Assembly: GCA_964444735.1 (NCBI GenBank)
Contig: CAYUIJ010000027.1
Location: forward strand, 1 to 25,402
Length of the DNA: 25,402 nucleotides
Direction: 5' to 3'
Origin: Phocaeicola_A sp964444735
GTDB taxonomy: Bacteria > Bacteroidota > Bacteroidia > Bacteroidales > Bacteroidaceae
Of this stretch, positions 7,885-13,839 are shown in pieces. Numbering within the stretch: the stretch's first letter is position 1; each line of letters opens with the position of its first letter. The notes below the pieces were generated by a model. It did no database searches. It was not told where the DNA came from and saw nothing but the letters and a program-made list of their open reading frames with translations. The position numbers were made by a program, and so were the translations under genes.

Positions 7885-7915
7885 CAAATATAAAGCAAGC
7901 CCTCTAAACAGCAAC
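7885..7915 (-). promoter_or_regulatory. promoter of the candidate small RNA
   Basis: TATATTTG reads on the minus strand from 7892 to 7885, with gTTG at 7915-7912 and a 19-nt spacer. It lies downstream of the cupin stop codon and no coding region follows. Confidence 0.55.
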
Positions 7916-7977
7916 ACCTAAATGCAATGATTCCTATTAACGCTTTCTCTTCAATATATAAAGGCAATATCTTACAA

Positions 7978-8427
7978 TTACCATTCTACTTTATCATCCA
8001 CCATCACACCATCTTGAGTGTCTTCTGCAGTAAATGTCTCTCCTTTATACTGTACGCAAAGCATTACAAGCGGTTCCGTTCCATTATTGCGCACTGAACG
8101 CAAACCAGCGGGAGACACGCGTACCACACTGCCTTCTGCAACCGGAAAAATTTTTCCGTCTACCTGAAACTCACCTTTACCGGAAAGGAAAAAATACAGT
8201 TCCTCGTGATTTTTGTGCTTATGAAAGAATCCGGTTTCTGTTCCCGGCGCAAAGGATTGAAATGAAAACTCGGATCCGGTAGTCCGCAAGGCCGTACCAC
8301 CAAAAACCTTACCGGGAATCTTTACGTTTGGACCAAGTTCCAACACATACCCGCTCAATTCATTTAGCTTACCTACACTGATTGCACTAAAATTCTCTGC
8401 TTCTGAAATTTTCTCAATCTGTTTCAT
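7978..8427 (-). CDS. small cupin-domain protein
   Basis: This 149-residue protein has a single cupin barrel. Motif 1 is around HKHKNHEELYFFLSGKG, with closely spaced His residues and a Glu that would bind a metal. Motif 2 is in the PVAEGSVVRVSPAGLRSVRN stretch, where the usual His is missing. Proteins like this include small isomerases, dioxygenases and sensory cupins, and the substrate cannot be named. It is divergent from an HxlR-family regulator gene, so that regulator probably controls it. A good promoter (8518-8486) gives a start near 8479 and a 50-nt leader containing a 13-bp direct repeat. The ATG at 8427 is the natural start. Confidence 0.85.
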   Translation of the reverse strand: MKQIEKISEAENFSAISVGKLNELSGYVLELGPNVKIPGKVFGGTALRTTGSEFSFQSFAPGTETGFFHKHKNHEELYFFLSGKGEFQVDGKIFPVAEGSVVRVSPAGLRSVRNNGTEPLVMLCVQYKGETFTAEDTQDGVMVDDKVEW

Positions 8428-8440
8428 TTCCTTTTCATTT

Positions 8441-8467
8441 AAAAAACGGTTAATAAAAAACGGTTAA
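8441..8467. repeat. 13-bp direct repeat upstream of the cupin gene (possible HxlR operator)
   Basis: AAAAAACGGTTAA occurs at 8441-8453 and again, identically, at 8455-8467, one base apart. It lies between the predicted cupin transcription start and the ATG. A related TAACC plus T-run word occurs on the other strand near 8539-8549. HxlR regulators are known to bind direct repeats near their targets; binding here is inferred. Confidence 0.5.
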
Positions 8468-8485
8468 CTATTACTTTTTGTATTG

Positions 8486-8518
8486 CAAATATATAGTCCT
8501 GCATATTATATGTCAAGA
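8486..8518 (-). promoter_or_regulatory. cupin gene promoter
   Basis: On the minus strand TATATTTG runs from 8493 to 8486, and TTG of the -33 box lies 20 nt upstream, near 8516. The expected start is near 8479. Confidence 0.65.
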
Positions 8519-8693
8519 AGTTACTTTTTAACCAGATAATAACCTTTTTTTCGGTTTTACAAAGAAAAAGGCATTTATGAGACTAAAAAAAATAAAAAAA
8601 TATGACCGTTCCATACACAATGATAAACAAATTCTTATTAGCTTTACATCTGATAGCCAGCAGTCAAGCATCTGTTGAAAAATTATCCTTAAC

Positions 8694-9071
8694 ATGCAGA
8701 AAAAAGAAGACAAAAATTCAATCATAAAATTTTGTCCCATAAGAAATGTAATAGCTCGTTTCGGAAACAAATGGACTTTTCTTGTATTACTCGTCATTAA
8801 TGAACATAAAGTAATCCGTTTTAATGAGCTGTGCCGGGAAATCCCTGATGTATCGTCACGCGTACTGTCAGGCACACTACGCACATTAGAAGCCGACGGA
8901 CTCATTTCACGCAAAGTATATCCCGTTGTGCCTCCTAAGGTGGAATACAGACTTACGGAAACAGGAGATTCTCTTATTCCGCACGTCATACATCTGACCG
9001 AGTGGGCTCAAGCCAATATGAATAAGATTGTCTCGCACCGCGAACAATTTGGCCGTAAGGAGAAGAAGTGA
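8694..9071 (+). CDS. HxlR-family winged-helix transcriptional regulator
   Basis: This is a 125-residue DNA-binding protein. The family signature begins with C14-P15 in FCPIRNVIARFGNKW, where the Cys can act as a redox or electrophile sensor in some members. It continues through the helix-turn-helix (FNELCREIPDVSSRVLSGTLRTLEADGLI) and the wing (PVVPPKVEYRLTETG). The length is typical. It is transcribed away from the cupin gene, and the shared 266-nt region holds the cupin promoter and the direct repeat. I infer that it controls the cupin gene and possibly itself. Its own promoter is less clear: TAGCTTTA at 8639-8646 is a one-mismatch -7 box. The inducing signal is unknown. Confidence 0.9.
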   Translation: MQKKEDKNSIIKFCPIRNVIARFGNKWTFLVLLVINEHKVIRFNELCREIPDVSSRVLSGTLRTLEADGLISRKVYPVVPPKVEYRLTETGDSLIPHVIHLTEWAQANMNKIVSHREQFGRKEKK

Positions 9072-9159
9072 ATCTTTATCTTGAGAGAGCCTTCACGTGT
9101 GTATGAATGCGTTTTTCTGGAGCATTGGCCGTCATTATGCGCGTCCTGTCATAAGGAAC

Positions 9160-9178
9160 GGGGGGGGGGAAAAAAAAA
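9160..9178. repeat. G10A9 homopolymer tract
   Basis: Ten Gs at 9160-9169 are followed directly by nine As at 9170-9178. It is the longest homopolymer pair in the window and lies outside any gene I can support. Confidence 0.9.
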
Positions 9179-9207
9179 GGAGACGAAGCCTGCCGGAGCG
9201 CTGCAAA

Positions 9208-9282
9208 ATGCGGCATATCAGATAAGACAGTACACTGTTCTTCGGGCACATCTGTGAGGGGAATATGTCTGAAGTGCCGCAT
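9208..9282. other. inverted repeat with a possible branched RNA fold
   Basis: ATGCGGCA (9208-9215) pairs with TGCCGCAT (9275-9282), and TCAGA (9218-9222) pairs with TCTGA (9268-9272) after a symmetrical 2-by-2 internal loop. Within the enclosed 45 nt, ACAG/CTGT (9227-9230/9235-9238) and CAC/GTG (about 9247-9256) can form two small hairpins. The strand of any RNA is unknown and no promoter is evident. Confidence 0.3.
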
Positions 9283-9403
9283 CCGCATGTGGCAAAGGCT
9301 TATGGATGTGAGGGCAAGAGGTTGTCAGGCTTTTTTTGCGGATCGTTATATCCTGACGGATAAGATTATGGGAGCATTCACAGAAAAGTCACAATACAAT
9401 AAG

Positions 9404-9456
9404 GATGGCATATGGAATGACTATTATAATCAGTCATCTTCATGTGCCATCTTATT
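9404..9456. terminator. long hairpin terminator, probably for tsf and possibly bidirectional
   Basis: GATGGCATATG (9404-9414) pairs with CATGTGCCATC (9441-9451) with one U-G pair, and ATGACT (9417-9422) pairs with AGTCAT (9432-9437). It lies about 40 nt past the tsf stop codon. A T-rich run follows on the plus strand, and a weaker one on the minus strand. Confidence 0.65.
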
Positions 9457-9490
9457 TTTAAAGATTTAAAGATATTTAATGAATCTCTAA

Positions 9491-10483
9491 TTATTCAGCA
9501 CGCAAAGTAAAGCGTCTGAACTCTGTAACGGTAAGTTCAGGATCAACGGTTTTCAACACGTCAGATACAGTCTGTTTCGGATCCATAATACTTTCTTGGT
9601 TCAACAAGCATACTTCTTTCAAGAATTTACCCAGACGACCTTTAGCAATATTTTCAATCATAGCCTGTGGCAAGTTAGCAGCTTTTTCTTTTGAAACCTC
9701 GGCAATGATTTCTTTAGCTTTAGCTACATTATCGGCAGTAATCCATCCCTTAGCCATGTTGCTTTCCATATGCTCTTCGCTATCAACGTGAGCAGGGTTG
9801 ATGCCGGCTTTCTTCAAAGCTGCTTCTACAGCTTTCTGAACTTGCTCGGCCTTAGTCTTCTCAACGGCGATATTGATTTCTCTTTGTTTGACAGATTCAG
9901 GAACGCCGGCCTCATCAATAGCGATAGGATCCATTGCCGCAATCTGCATACAGATTTCGTGAGCGACTTTGGCATCACATGGTTTATTGAAAGAAGCGAT
10001 TGTACACAACTGATTTTTGTTCTGATGATTGTAAACAGCAGTACAAGGACCTGAAACAAAGGAATATCCGTCCAATTCTACTTTTTCACCAGTAACACCG
10101 CTACGCCCAACAACCACATCTGCAATTGTAGAGTCGCCCATAGGAAGAGCTTTCACTTCATCCAAGGTCTGGCATTTATTAGCGATAGCAGCATCAAGAA
10201 TAGCCTCAGTCAAAGCTACAAAATCTGCATTTTTAGCTACAAAGTCAGTCTCACACTTCAAAGCAATCATTGAAGCATAATCGCCGGTAGATTTTGCTAA
10301 CACACAACCTTCCGAGGTTTTGCGGTCCGAACGTTTTGCCGCTACTGCCTGTCCTTTTTTACGAATAATCTCCATTGCCTTATCAAAGTCGCCTTCAGCA
10401 TCGCTCAAAGCATTCTTGCAATCCATCATACCAGCTCCGGTCATTTTGCGCAGCTTGCTAATATCTGCCATACTTACAGTCAT
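9491..10483 (-). CDS. tsf: elongation factor Ts
   Basis: EF-Ts is the guanine-nucleotide exchange factor that recycles EF-Tu during translation. The protein has 330 residues. The N-terminal UBA-like module is ADISKLRKMTGAGMMDCKNAL, and the exchange motif TDFVA is at 79-83. Two larger core subdomains follow, and the sequence ends in LTVTEFRRFTLRAE. It is somewhat longer than the E. coli protein (about 280), as is usual in Bacteroidetes. I kept the ATG at 10483 (MTVSMADIS); the second Met at residue 5 is also possible. It is the last gene of rplM-rpsI-rpsB-tsf, 142 nt after rpsB, and a terminator hairpin follows it. Confidence 0.97.
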   Translation of the reverse strand: MTVSMADISKLRKMTGAGMMDCKNALSDAEGDFDKAMEIIRKKGQAVAAKRSDRKTSEGCVLAKSTGDYASMIALKCETDFVAKNADFVALTEAILDAAIANKCQTLDEVKALPMGDSTIADVVVGRSGVTGEKVELDGYSFVSGPCTAVYNHQNKNQLCTIASFNKPCDAKVAHEICMQIAAMDPIAIDEAGVPESVKQREINIAVEKTKAEQVQKAVEAALKKAGINPAHVDSEEHMESNMAKGWITADNVAKAKEIIAEVSKEKAANLPQAMIENIAKGRLGKFLKEVCLLNQESIMDPKQTVSDVLKTVDPELTVTEFRRFTLRAE

Positions 10484-10574
10484 AGTTTTTTTATTTTTGG
10501 GTTAATAACAAATTCATCTTTATTAAAACGAAAAAAGTCGAAAACCGGAAAGTGAAAGTACCGGGATGAAACAT

Positions 10575-10595
10575 CTCAACTCTCAACTTTCAACT
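10575..10595. repeat. three tandem heptamers between rpsB and tsf
   Basis: CTCAACT (10575-10581), CTCAACT (10582-10588) and TTCAACT (10589-10595) are adjacent. They lie in the 142-nt rpsB-tsf spacer and would be transcribed as AGTTGAA/AGTTGAG units. Function is unknown. Confidence 0.7.
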
Positions 10596-10625
10596 CTTTA
10601 TCTATAGTTGTTGCCTAATTATTGA

Positions 10626-11462
10626 TTAAGCCTCTTCATCGTCTATGAAACCGGCAGCCTTGTTTGCATTGATTGCAGCTTCAGTTGATTCGTCAAGACG
10701 AGCTTTAGCAGTGCTTTTCTTCTTGCCGGAAACTTTAAGAGCCTCATCGTCAGTTTCCATATCATCTTTTTCAACTTTTCTTTCTTCCAATCCTTCAGCG
10801 ATAGCACTGCAGCAGGCATCAAGAATTACTTCAATTGACTTGTTTGCGTCATCATTCGCAGGAATTACGAAATCTATACTGTTAGGATCTGAGTTTGTAT
10901 CAACAATAGCAAATACAGGGATACCCAGGCGGTTAGCTTCGCGAACTGCGATATTTTCTTTCATAACGTCAACAACGAACAAAGCAGACGGCAGACGGGT
11001 CAAATCTGCGATAGATCCAAGGTTCTTTTCCAATTTGGCACGTTGACGTGAAATCTGAAGAATTTCTCTTTTCGAAAGGTTTGAATAAGTACCATCGTTG
11101 GTCAGTTTATCAATAGTAGCCATTTTTTTCACAGCCTTGCGGATAGTCGGGAAGTTAGTCAGCATACCACCCGGCCAGCGTTCGATTACATAAGGCATAT
11201 TAACAGAAACGGCTCTTTCAGCCACAATTTGTTTAGCCTGTTTCTTAGTAGCAACGAACAGGATTTTCTTTCCTGATTTGGCAATTTGTTTCAAAGCTTC
11301 AGCAGCTTCGTCTACTTTTGCGGCAGTTTTATGGAGATCAATGATATGAATGCCATTGCGTTCCATGAAGATATAAGGAGCCATCGCAGGATTCCACTTC
11401 CTTTTCAAGTGCCCGAAGTGGCAACCAGCTTCCAATAAAGTATCAAATGTTATTCTTGACAT
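10626..11462 (-). CDS. rpsB: 30S ribosomal protein S2
   Basis: S2 belongs to the small ribosomal subunit and binds between head and body. The protein has 278 residues from MSRITFDTLLEAGCHFGH to a charged tail ending FIDDEEA. Conserved segments include RKWNPAMAPYIF, GGMLTNFPTI and VVDVMKENIAVREANRLGIP. The C-terminal extension of about 50 residues (Lys/Glu/Ala-rich) is longer than in E. coli. The open frame extends upstream to 11513, but the family always starts at MSRITF-like sequence, so I place the start at 11462. It is preceded by a 161-nt spacer after rpsI with a perfect small hairpin, and followed by tsf, the classic rpsB-tsf pairing. Confidence 0.97.
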   Translation of the reverse strand: MSRITFDTLLEAGCHFGHLKRKWNPAMAPYIFMERNGIHIIDLHKTAAKVDEAAEALKQIAKSGKKILFVATKKQAKQIVAERAVSVNMPYVIERWPGGMLTNFPTIRKAVKKMATIDKLTNDGTYSNLSKREILQISRQRAKLEKNLGSIADLTRLPSALFVVDVMKENIAVREANRLGIPVFAIVDTNSDPNSIDFVIPANDDANKSIEVILDACCSAIAEGLEERKVEKDDMETDDEALKVSGKKKSTAKARLDESTEAAINANKAAGFIDDEEA

Positions 11463-11545
11463 TGTGTTTGTTCTTTTAAATCGTTTACATTCTTTTTTGT
11501 TTTCACCAACCACCAGGTAGTCCTTTCAAAAGCGGAATCCCGACA

Positions 11546-11560
11546 GTTTAGATACTAAAC
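11546..11560 (-). promoter_or_regulatory. hairpin in the rpsI-rpsB spacer (possible S2 leader element)
   Basis: GTTTAG (11546-11551) and CTAAAC (11555-11560) are perfect complements around a 3-nt loop, about 85 nt before the rpsB start codon. An RNA structure here could serve S2 autoregulation or processing; this is inferred. Confidence 0.35.
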
Positions 11561-11623
11561 GCCTATTCAGTCCGGTAGTCATTGAGCTTAATAGCAATAA
11601 ACCAAAAACCTGCAAACTCGATA

Positions 11624-12010
11624 TTAACGTTTACTGAACTGAAATCTTTTACGTGCTTTCGGATGACCCGGCTTCTTACGCTCAACCTCACGGGCGTCAC
11701 GAGTCACGAAACCTTCAGCACGAAGTTCTTTCTTATCTTCCGGGTTGATTTTTACCAGCGCACGGGCAATAGCCAGGCGAAGAGCCTGTGACTGTCCGGT
11801 AAAACCACCCCCATTAAGATTTACCTTAATATCATATTTTTCAGCTGCGCCTAATTTTACCAACGGCTGTCTTACTACAAACTGAAGAATTGTTGACGGG
11901 AAGTACTCTGCAATGTCTCTCTTGTTTATAGTAATCTTTCCCGTACCTTCGCTAACGAATATGCGTGCGACTGCGCTTTTACGTCTACCTAACGCGTTTA
12001 CTACTTCCAT
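11624..12010 (-). CDS. rpsI: 30S ribosomal protein S9
   Basis: S9 is a small-subunit head protein whose C-terminal tail reaches the P-site tRNA. The 128-residue protein has the conserved start ALGRRKSAVARIFV, the central GGGFTGQSQALRLAIARAL, and the basic end KKPGHPKARKRFQFSKR. The terminal SKR is the universal tail that touches tRNA. It starts 7 nt after the rplM stop codon and is certainly co-transcribed with it, the order found across bacteria. Confidence 0.98.
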   Translation of the reverse strand: MEVVNALGRRKSAVARIFVSEGTGKITINKRDIAEYFPSTILQFVVRQPLVKLGAAEKYDIKVNLNGGGFTGQSQALRLAIARALVKINPEDKKELRAEGFVTRDAREVERKKPGHPKARKRFQFSKR

Positions 12011-12017
12011 CCCTTAA

Positions 12018-12479
12018 TTATTTAAGCAAGTTGATATCTATTGATTTCGGGCATTGAGCCGCATGCTTGTGCTCGCTGCCTGGATAAACATACAAGTTGT
12101 TCAGCAGTTTGGCACCCAGACGATTCTTGGGAAGCATGCCTTTCACTACTCTCTTCACTAATTTTTCTTCACCGTTCGGACGAGACATGATACGAGCCGG
12201 AGTCCACTCTTTCTGACCGCCCGGATAACCGGAGTACGTCAGATAAACGCGATCGTTCCATTTGTTTCCCGTCAATTTAACTTTAGCTGCATTGATAATA
12301 ATAACGTTATCACCGCAATCAACATGAGGGGTAAAGTTTGGCTTATACTTTCCTCTCAACAGTTTCGCGACTCTTGTACCGAGACGGCCCAGCACCTGAT
12401 CGGTCGCATCAACAACAACCCATTCTTTGGTTACTGTTTCCTTGTTTGCAGAAATGGTTTTGTAACTTAAAGTATCCAC
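12018..12479 (-). CDS. rplM: 50S ribosomal protein L13
   Basis: L13 is an early-assembling large-subunit protein. The 153-residue protein shows the family segments WVVVDATDQVLGRLGTRVAKLLRGK, GDNVIIINAAKVKLTG and VVKGMLPKNRLGAKLLNNLYVYPG. It is the first gene of the rplM-rpsI-rpsB-tsf operon. A high-quality promoter lies at 12638-12607, giving a leader of about 120 nt, which is long for this group and could hold a regulatory RNA. I saw only weak hairpins in it. The ATG at 12479 is the conventional start. Confidence 0.98.
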   Translation of the reverse strand: MDTLSYKTISANKETVTKEWVVVDATDQVLGRLGTRVAKLLRGKYKPNFTPHVDCGDNVIIINAAKVKLTGNKWNDRVYLTYSGYPGGQKEWTPARIMSRPNGEEKLVKRVVKGMLPKNRLGAKLLNNLYVYPGSEHKHAAQCPKSIDINLLK

Positions 12480-12606
12480 ACTCTTAATAAATTTTTAAAT
12501 GTTAACTACTAAAAACTTTTTGCCAGCGTTCTAACAACTCCCGGACAGAGAGCTATTATTACACTAAATTCTAAACTTTAATAATGTCTGTATGACAACC
12601 AACTTG

Positions 12607-12638
12607 CAAAGTTACGGTTTTTCTTCTTAATCCGCAAA
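12607..12638 (-). promoter_or_regulatory. promoter of the rplM-rpsI-rpsB-tsf operon
   Basis: On the minus strand the -33 box TTTG is at 12638-12635 and the -7 box TAACTTTG at 12614-12607, separated by exactly 20 nt. This is the best consensus match in the window. Confidence 0.85.
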
Positions 12639-12662
12639 CAAAATCAACAACTTTTATCTCAA

Positions 12663-12857
12663 TCAAAGCAAGTTATTATCAAACCTATAGCCAACAAGAT
12701 AGCGCGGATTATGAACAGTGCCTGTAAAACCCGAATTCAGGCGAGAAGAAACTAAGTTTTTCTTGATCTTTTTAATGGAAGGACATACAAGTAACTTTTT
12801 CACAGAATCGCCCGCATGCATCGCGTTCTGAAACAAAAAAACCAGTATATTTGCCAA
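12663..12857 (-). pseudogene. possible remnant of an OmpR-type winged-helix domain
   Basis: The open frame ends with IKKIKKNL, then NPRYLVGYRF. This recalls the end of OmpR/PhoB-type output domains, where an (I/L)RKKL-like helix is followed by NPRYIKTVRGVGYRF-like sequence. Only the last 45 or so residues resemble the family, and two or three residues of the wing would be missing. No receiver domain is present, and the SGNH promoter runs through its 5' end. It may be a decayed fragment or a chance likeness. Confidence 0.22.
12846..12853 (+). promoter_or_regulatory. -7 box of the SGNH hydrolase gene
   Basis: TATATTTG is an exact -7 match with a start expected near 12860, about 30 nt before the ATG at 12891. 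No good -33 box is visible. Its position rules out an upstream start at 12816 for the gene. Confidence 0.55.
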
Positions 12858-12890
12858 ACAAAAGACAAACCTTATAAAAAGACAAGACTC

Positions 12891-13706
12891 ATGTATAAAA
12901 AAGCTATTCCCTTTCTGATATCAATACTGTCATTGGCCAGTCCTTCCGCTTATCCTCAGGATAAACAACAGGATGCTATCAAATGCCAATGGAACGGAGT
13001 GAAGGTTGCCTTTCTGGGTGACTCCATAACAGACTCCGTTCATGTGGGAACCATCAAATGCTACTGGGAATATCTGGCCGAAATGATTGGCATCGTGCCC
13101 CAAGTATATGCGAAAAACGGGAATCAGTGGGACGGAATATACAAACAGGCCGGGCAACTGAAAAACAACGGCAGCCAGACCAGTGCCATCATCATTTTTG
13201 CCGGAACCAATGACTACAATGCCGGAATACCTTTGGGAGAATGGTTCACAACCCAGGATATGGAAACAACCGTAAAGGGAGGAGTAAAGGAAATACGCAG
13301 GAAGAGAATCCTGCAGATGGATGAAAGCACATTTAAAGGACGTATTAATAAGGCAATGGACTTTCTGAAGACAAATTTCCCCGAACAGCAGATTATCTTG
13401 CTCACTCCCATACATCGTGCACAGGCCTGTTTTAGCAATGAAAACCATCAGCCGGAAGAAGCTTTTCCCAACAAACTGGGACTTTATGTAGACGCTTATG
13501 TCAACACCATCAAAGAGGCCGGAAACATATGGGCCGTACCGGTTATCGACCTGAACAGTATATGCGGGCTTTATCCCCTAAACGATGCGCATGCCATCTA
13601 TTTCCACAAGGCAGATACCGACCGTCTGCATCCAAATGCCAAAGGACATCTCAGAATGGCAAAGACACTCATGTATCAGCTGATGGCCTATCCGGCAAAA
13701 TTTTAG
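12891..13706 (+). CDS. secreted SGNH/GDSL-type hydrolase
   Basis: This 271-residue exported esterase-like enzyme starts with a signal peptide, MYKKAIPFLISILSLASPSA (cleavage near residue 20-23). The SGNH blocks are present: GDSITD with the nucleophile S45, GTNDY with N107, and DRLHPN with D244 and H247 forming the Asp-His part of the catalytic triad. Enzymes of this family remove acetyl or other ester groups, often from polysaccharides, and the substrate here is unknown. The frame is open upstream to 12816, but a -7 box at 12846-12853 lies inside that extension, and the ATG at 12891 gives a clean signal peptide. It stands alone, divergent from the ribosomal operon, with maeB 133 nt downstream. 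Confidence 0.88.
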   Translation: MYKKAIPFLISILSLASPSAYPQDKQQDAIKCQWNGVKVAFLGDSITDSVHVGTIKCYWEYLAEMIGIVPQVYAKNGNQWDGIYKQAGQLKNNGSQTSAIIIFAGTNDYNAGIPLGEWFTTQDMETTVKGGVKEIRRKRILQMDESTFKGRINKAMDFLKTNFPEQQIILLTPIHRAQACFSNENHQPEEAFPNKLGLYVDAYVNTIKEAGNIWAVPVIDLNSICGLYPLNDAHAIYFHKADTDRLHPNAKGHLRMAKTLMYQLMAYPAKF

Positions 13707-13739
13707 CCTGTCTGAAAAAACAAAGAGAAAGTAAAACAA

Positions 13740-13809
13740 TAAATTTGTAGTTAAAATACATCTTAAAAAGAATAGTCTGCAATAGAATTCATAAATTTGC
13801 TATAATTTG
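13740..13809 (+). promoter_or_regulatory. maeB promoter region with two exact -7 boxes
   Basis: TAAATTTG occurs at 13740-13747 and again at 13792-13799. A near match (TATAATTTG) follows at 13801-13809. None has a convincing -33 box. The second lies about 40 nt before the maeB ATG and is the better candidate. Confidence 0.45.
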
Positions 13810-13839
13810 CAAAGACACAACAATAATAACTGATAGAAC

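Larger units (their letters stand above)
9072..9490. other. gene-less stretch between the HxlR gene and tsf
   Basis: I see no credible gene here: the open frames are short, low-quality and mutually overlapping. The stretch holds a G10A9 homopolymer (9160-9178), an inverted repeat able to form a branched RNA (9208-9282) and the terminator at 9404-9451. Base composition is uneven compared with the flanking genes. Confidence 0.6.
12480..12890. other. divergent region between rplM and the SGNH hydrolase gene
   Basis: This region holds the rplM promoter and leader on the minus strand and the SGNH gene promoter at 12846-12853 on the plus strand. Between them, 12663-12857 on the minus strand is open for 64 residues and may be a gene remnant (separate entry). 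I see nothing else. Confidence 0.6.

Noticed and set aside
8577..8678. 33-codon frame in the cupin/HxlR spacer.
   Set aside because: Low-complexity Lys-rich start, no promoter linked to it, no recognisable motif.
9076..9288. Minus-strand frame of 70 residues.
   Set aside because: It runs through the G10A9 tract and has no recognisable motif or promoter.
11463..11513. N-terminal extension of S2 (17 residues).
   Set aside because: The family begins at MSRITF-like sequence; the extension lies in the leader.
12816..12890. Upstream start for the SGNH hydrolase.
   Set aside because: A -7 promoter box lies inside it, and the extension would hide the signal peptide.
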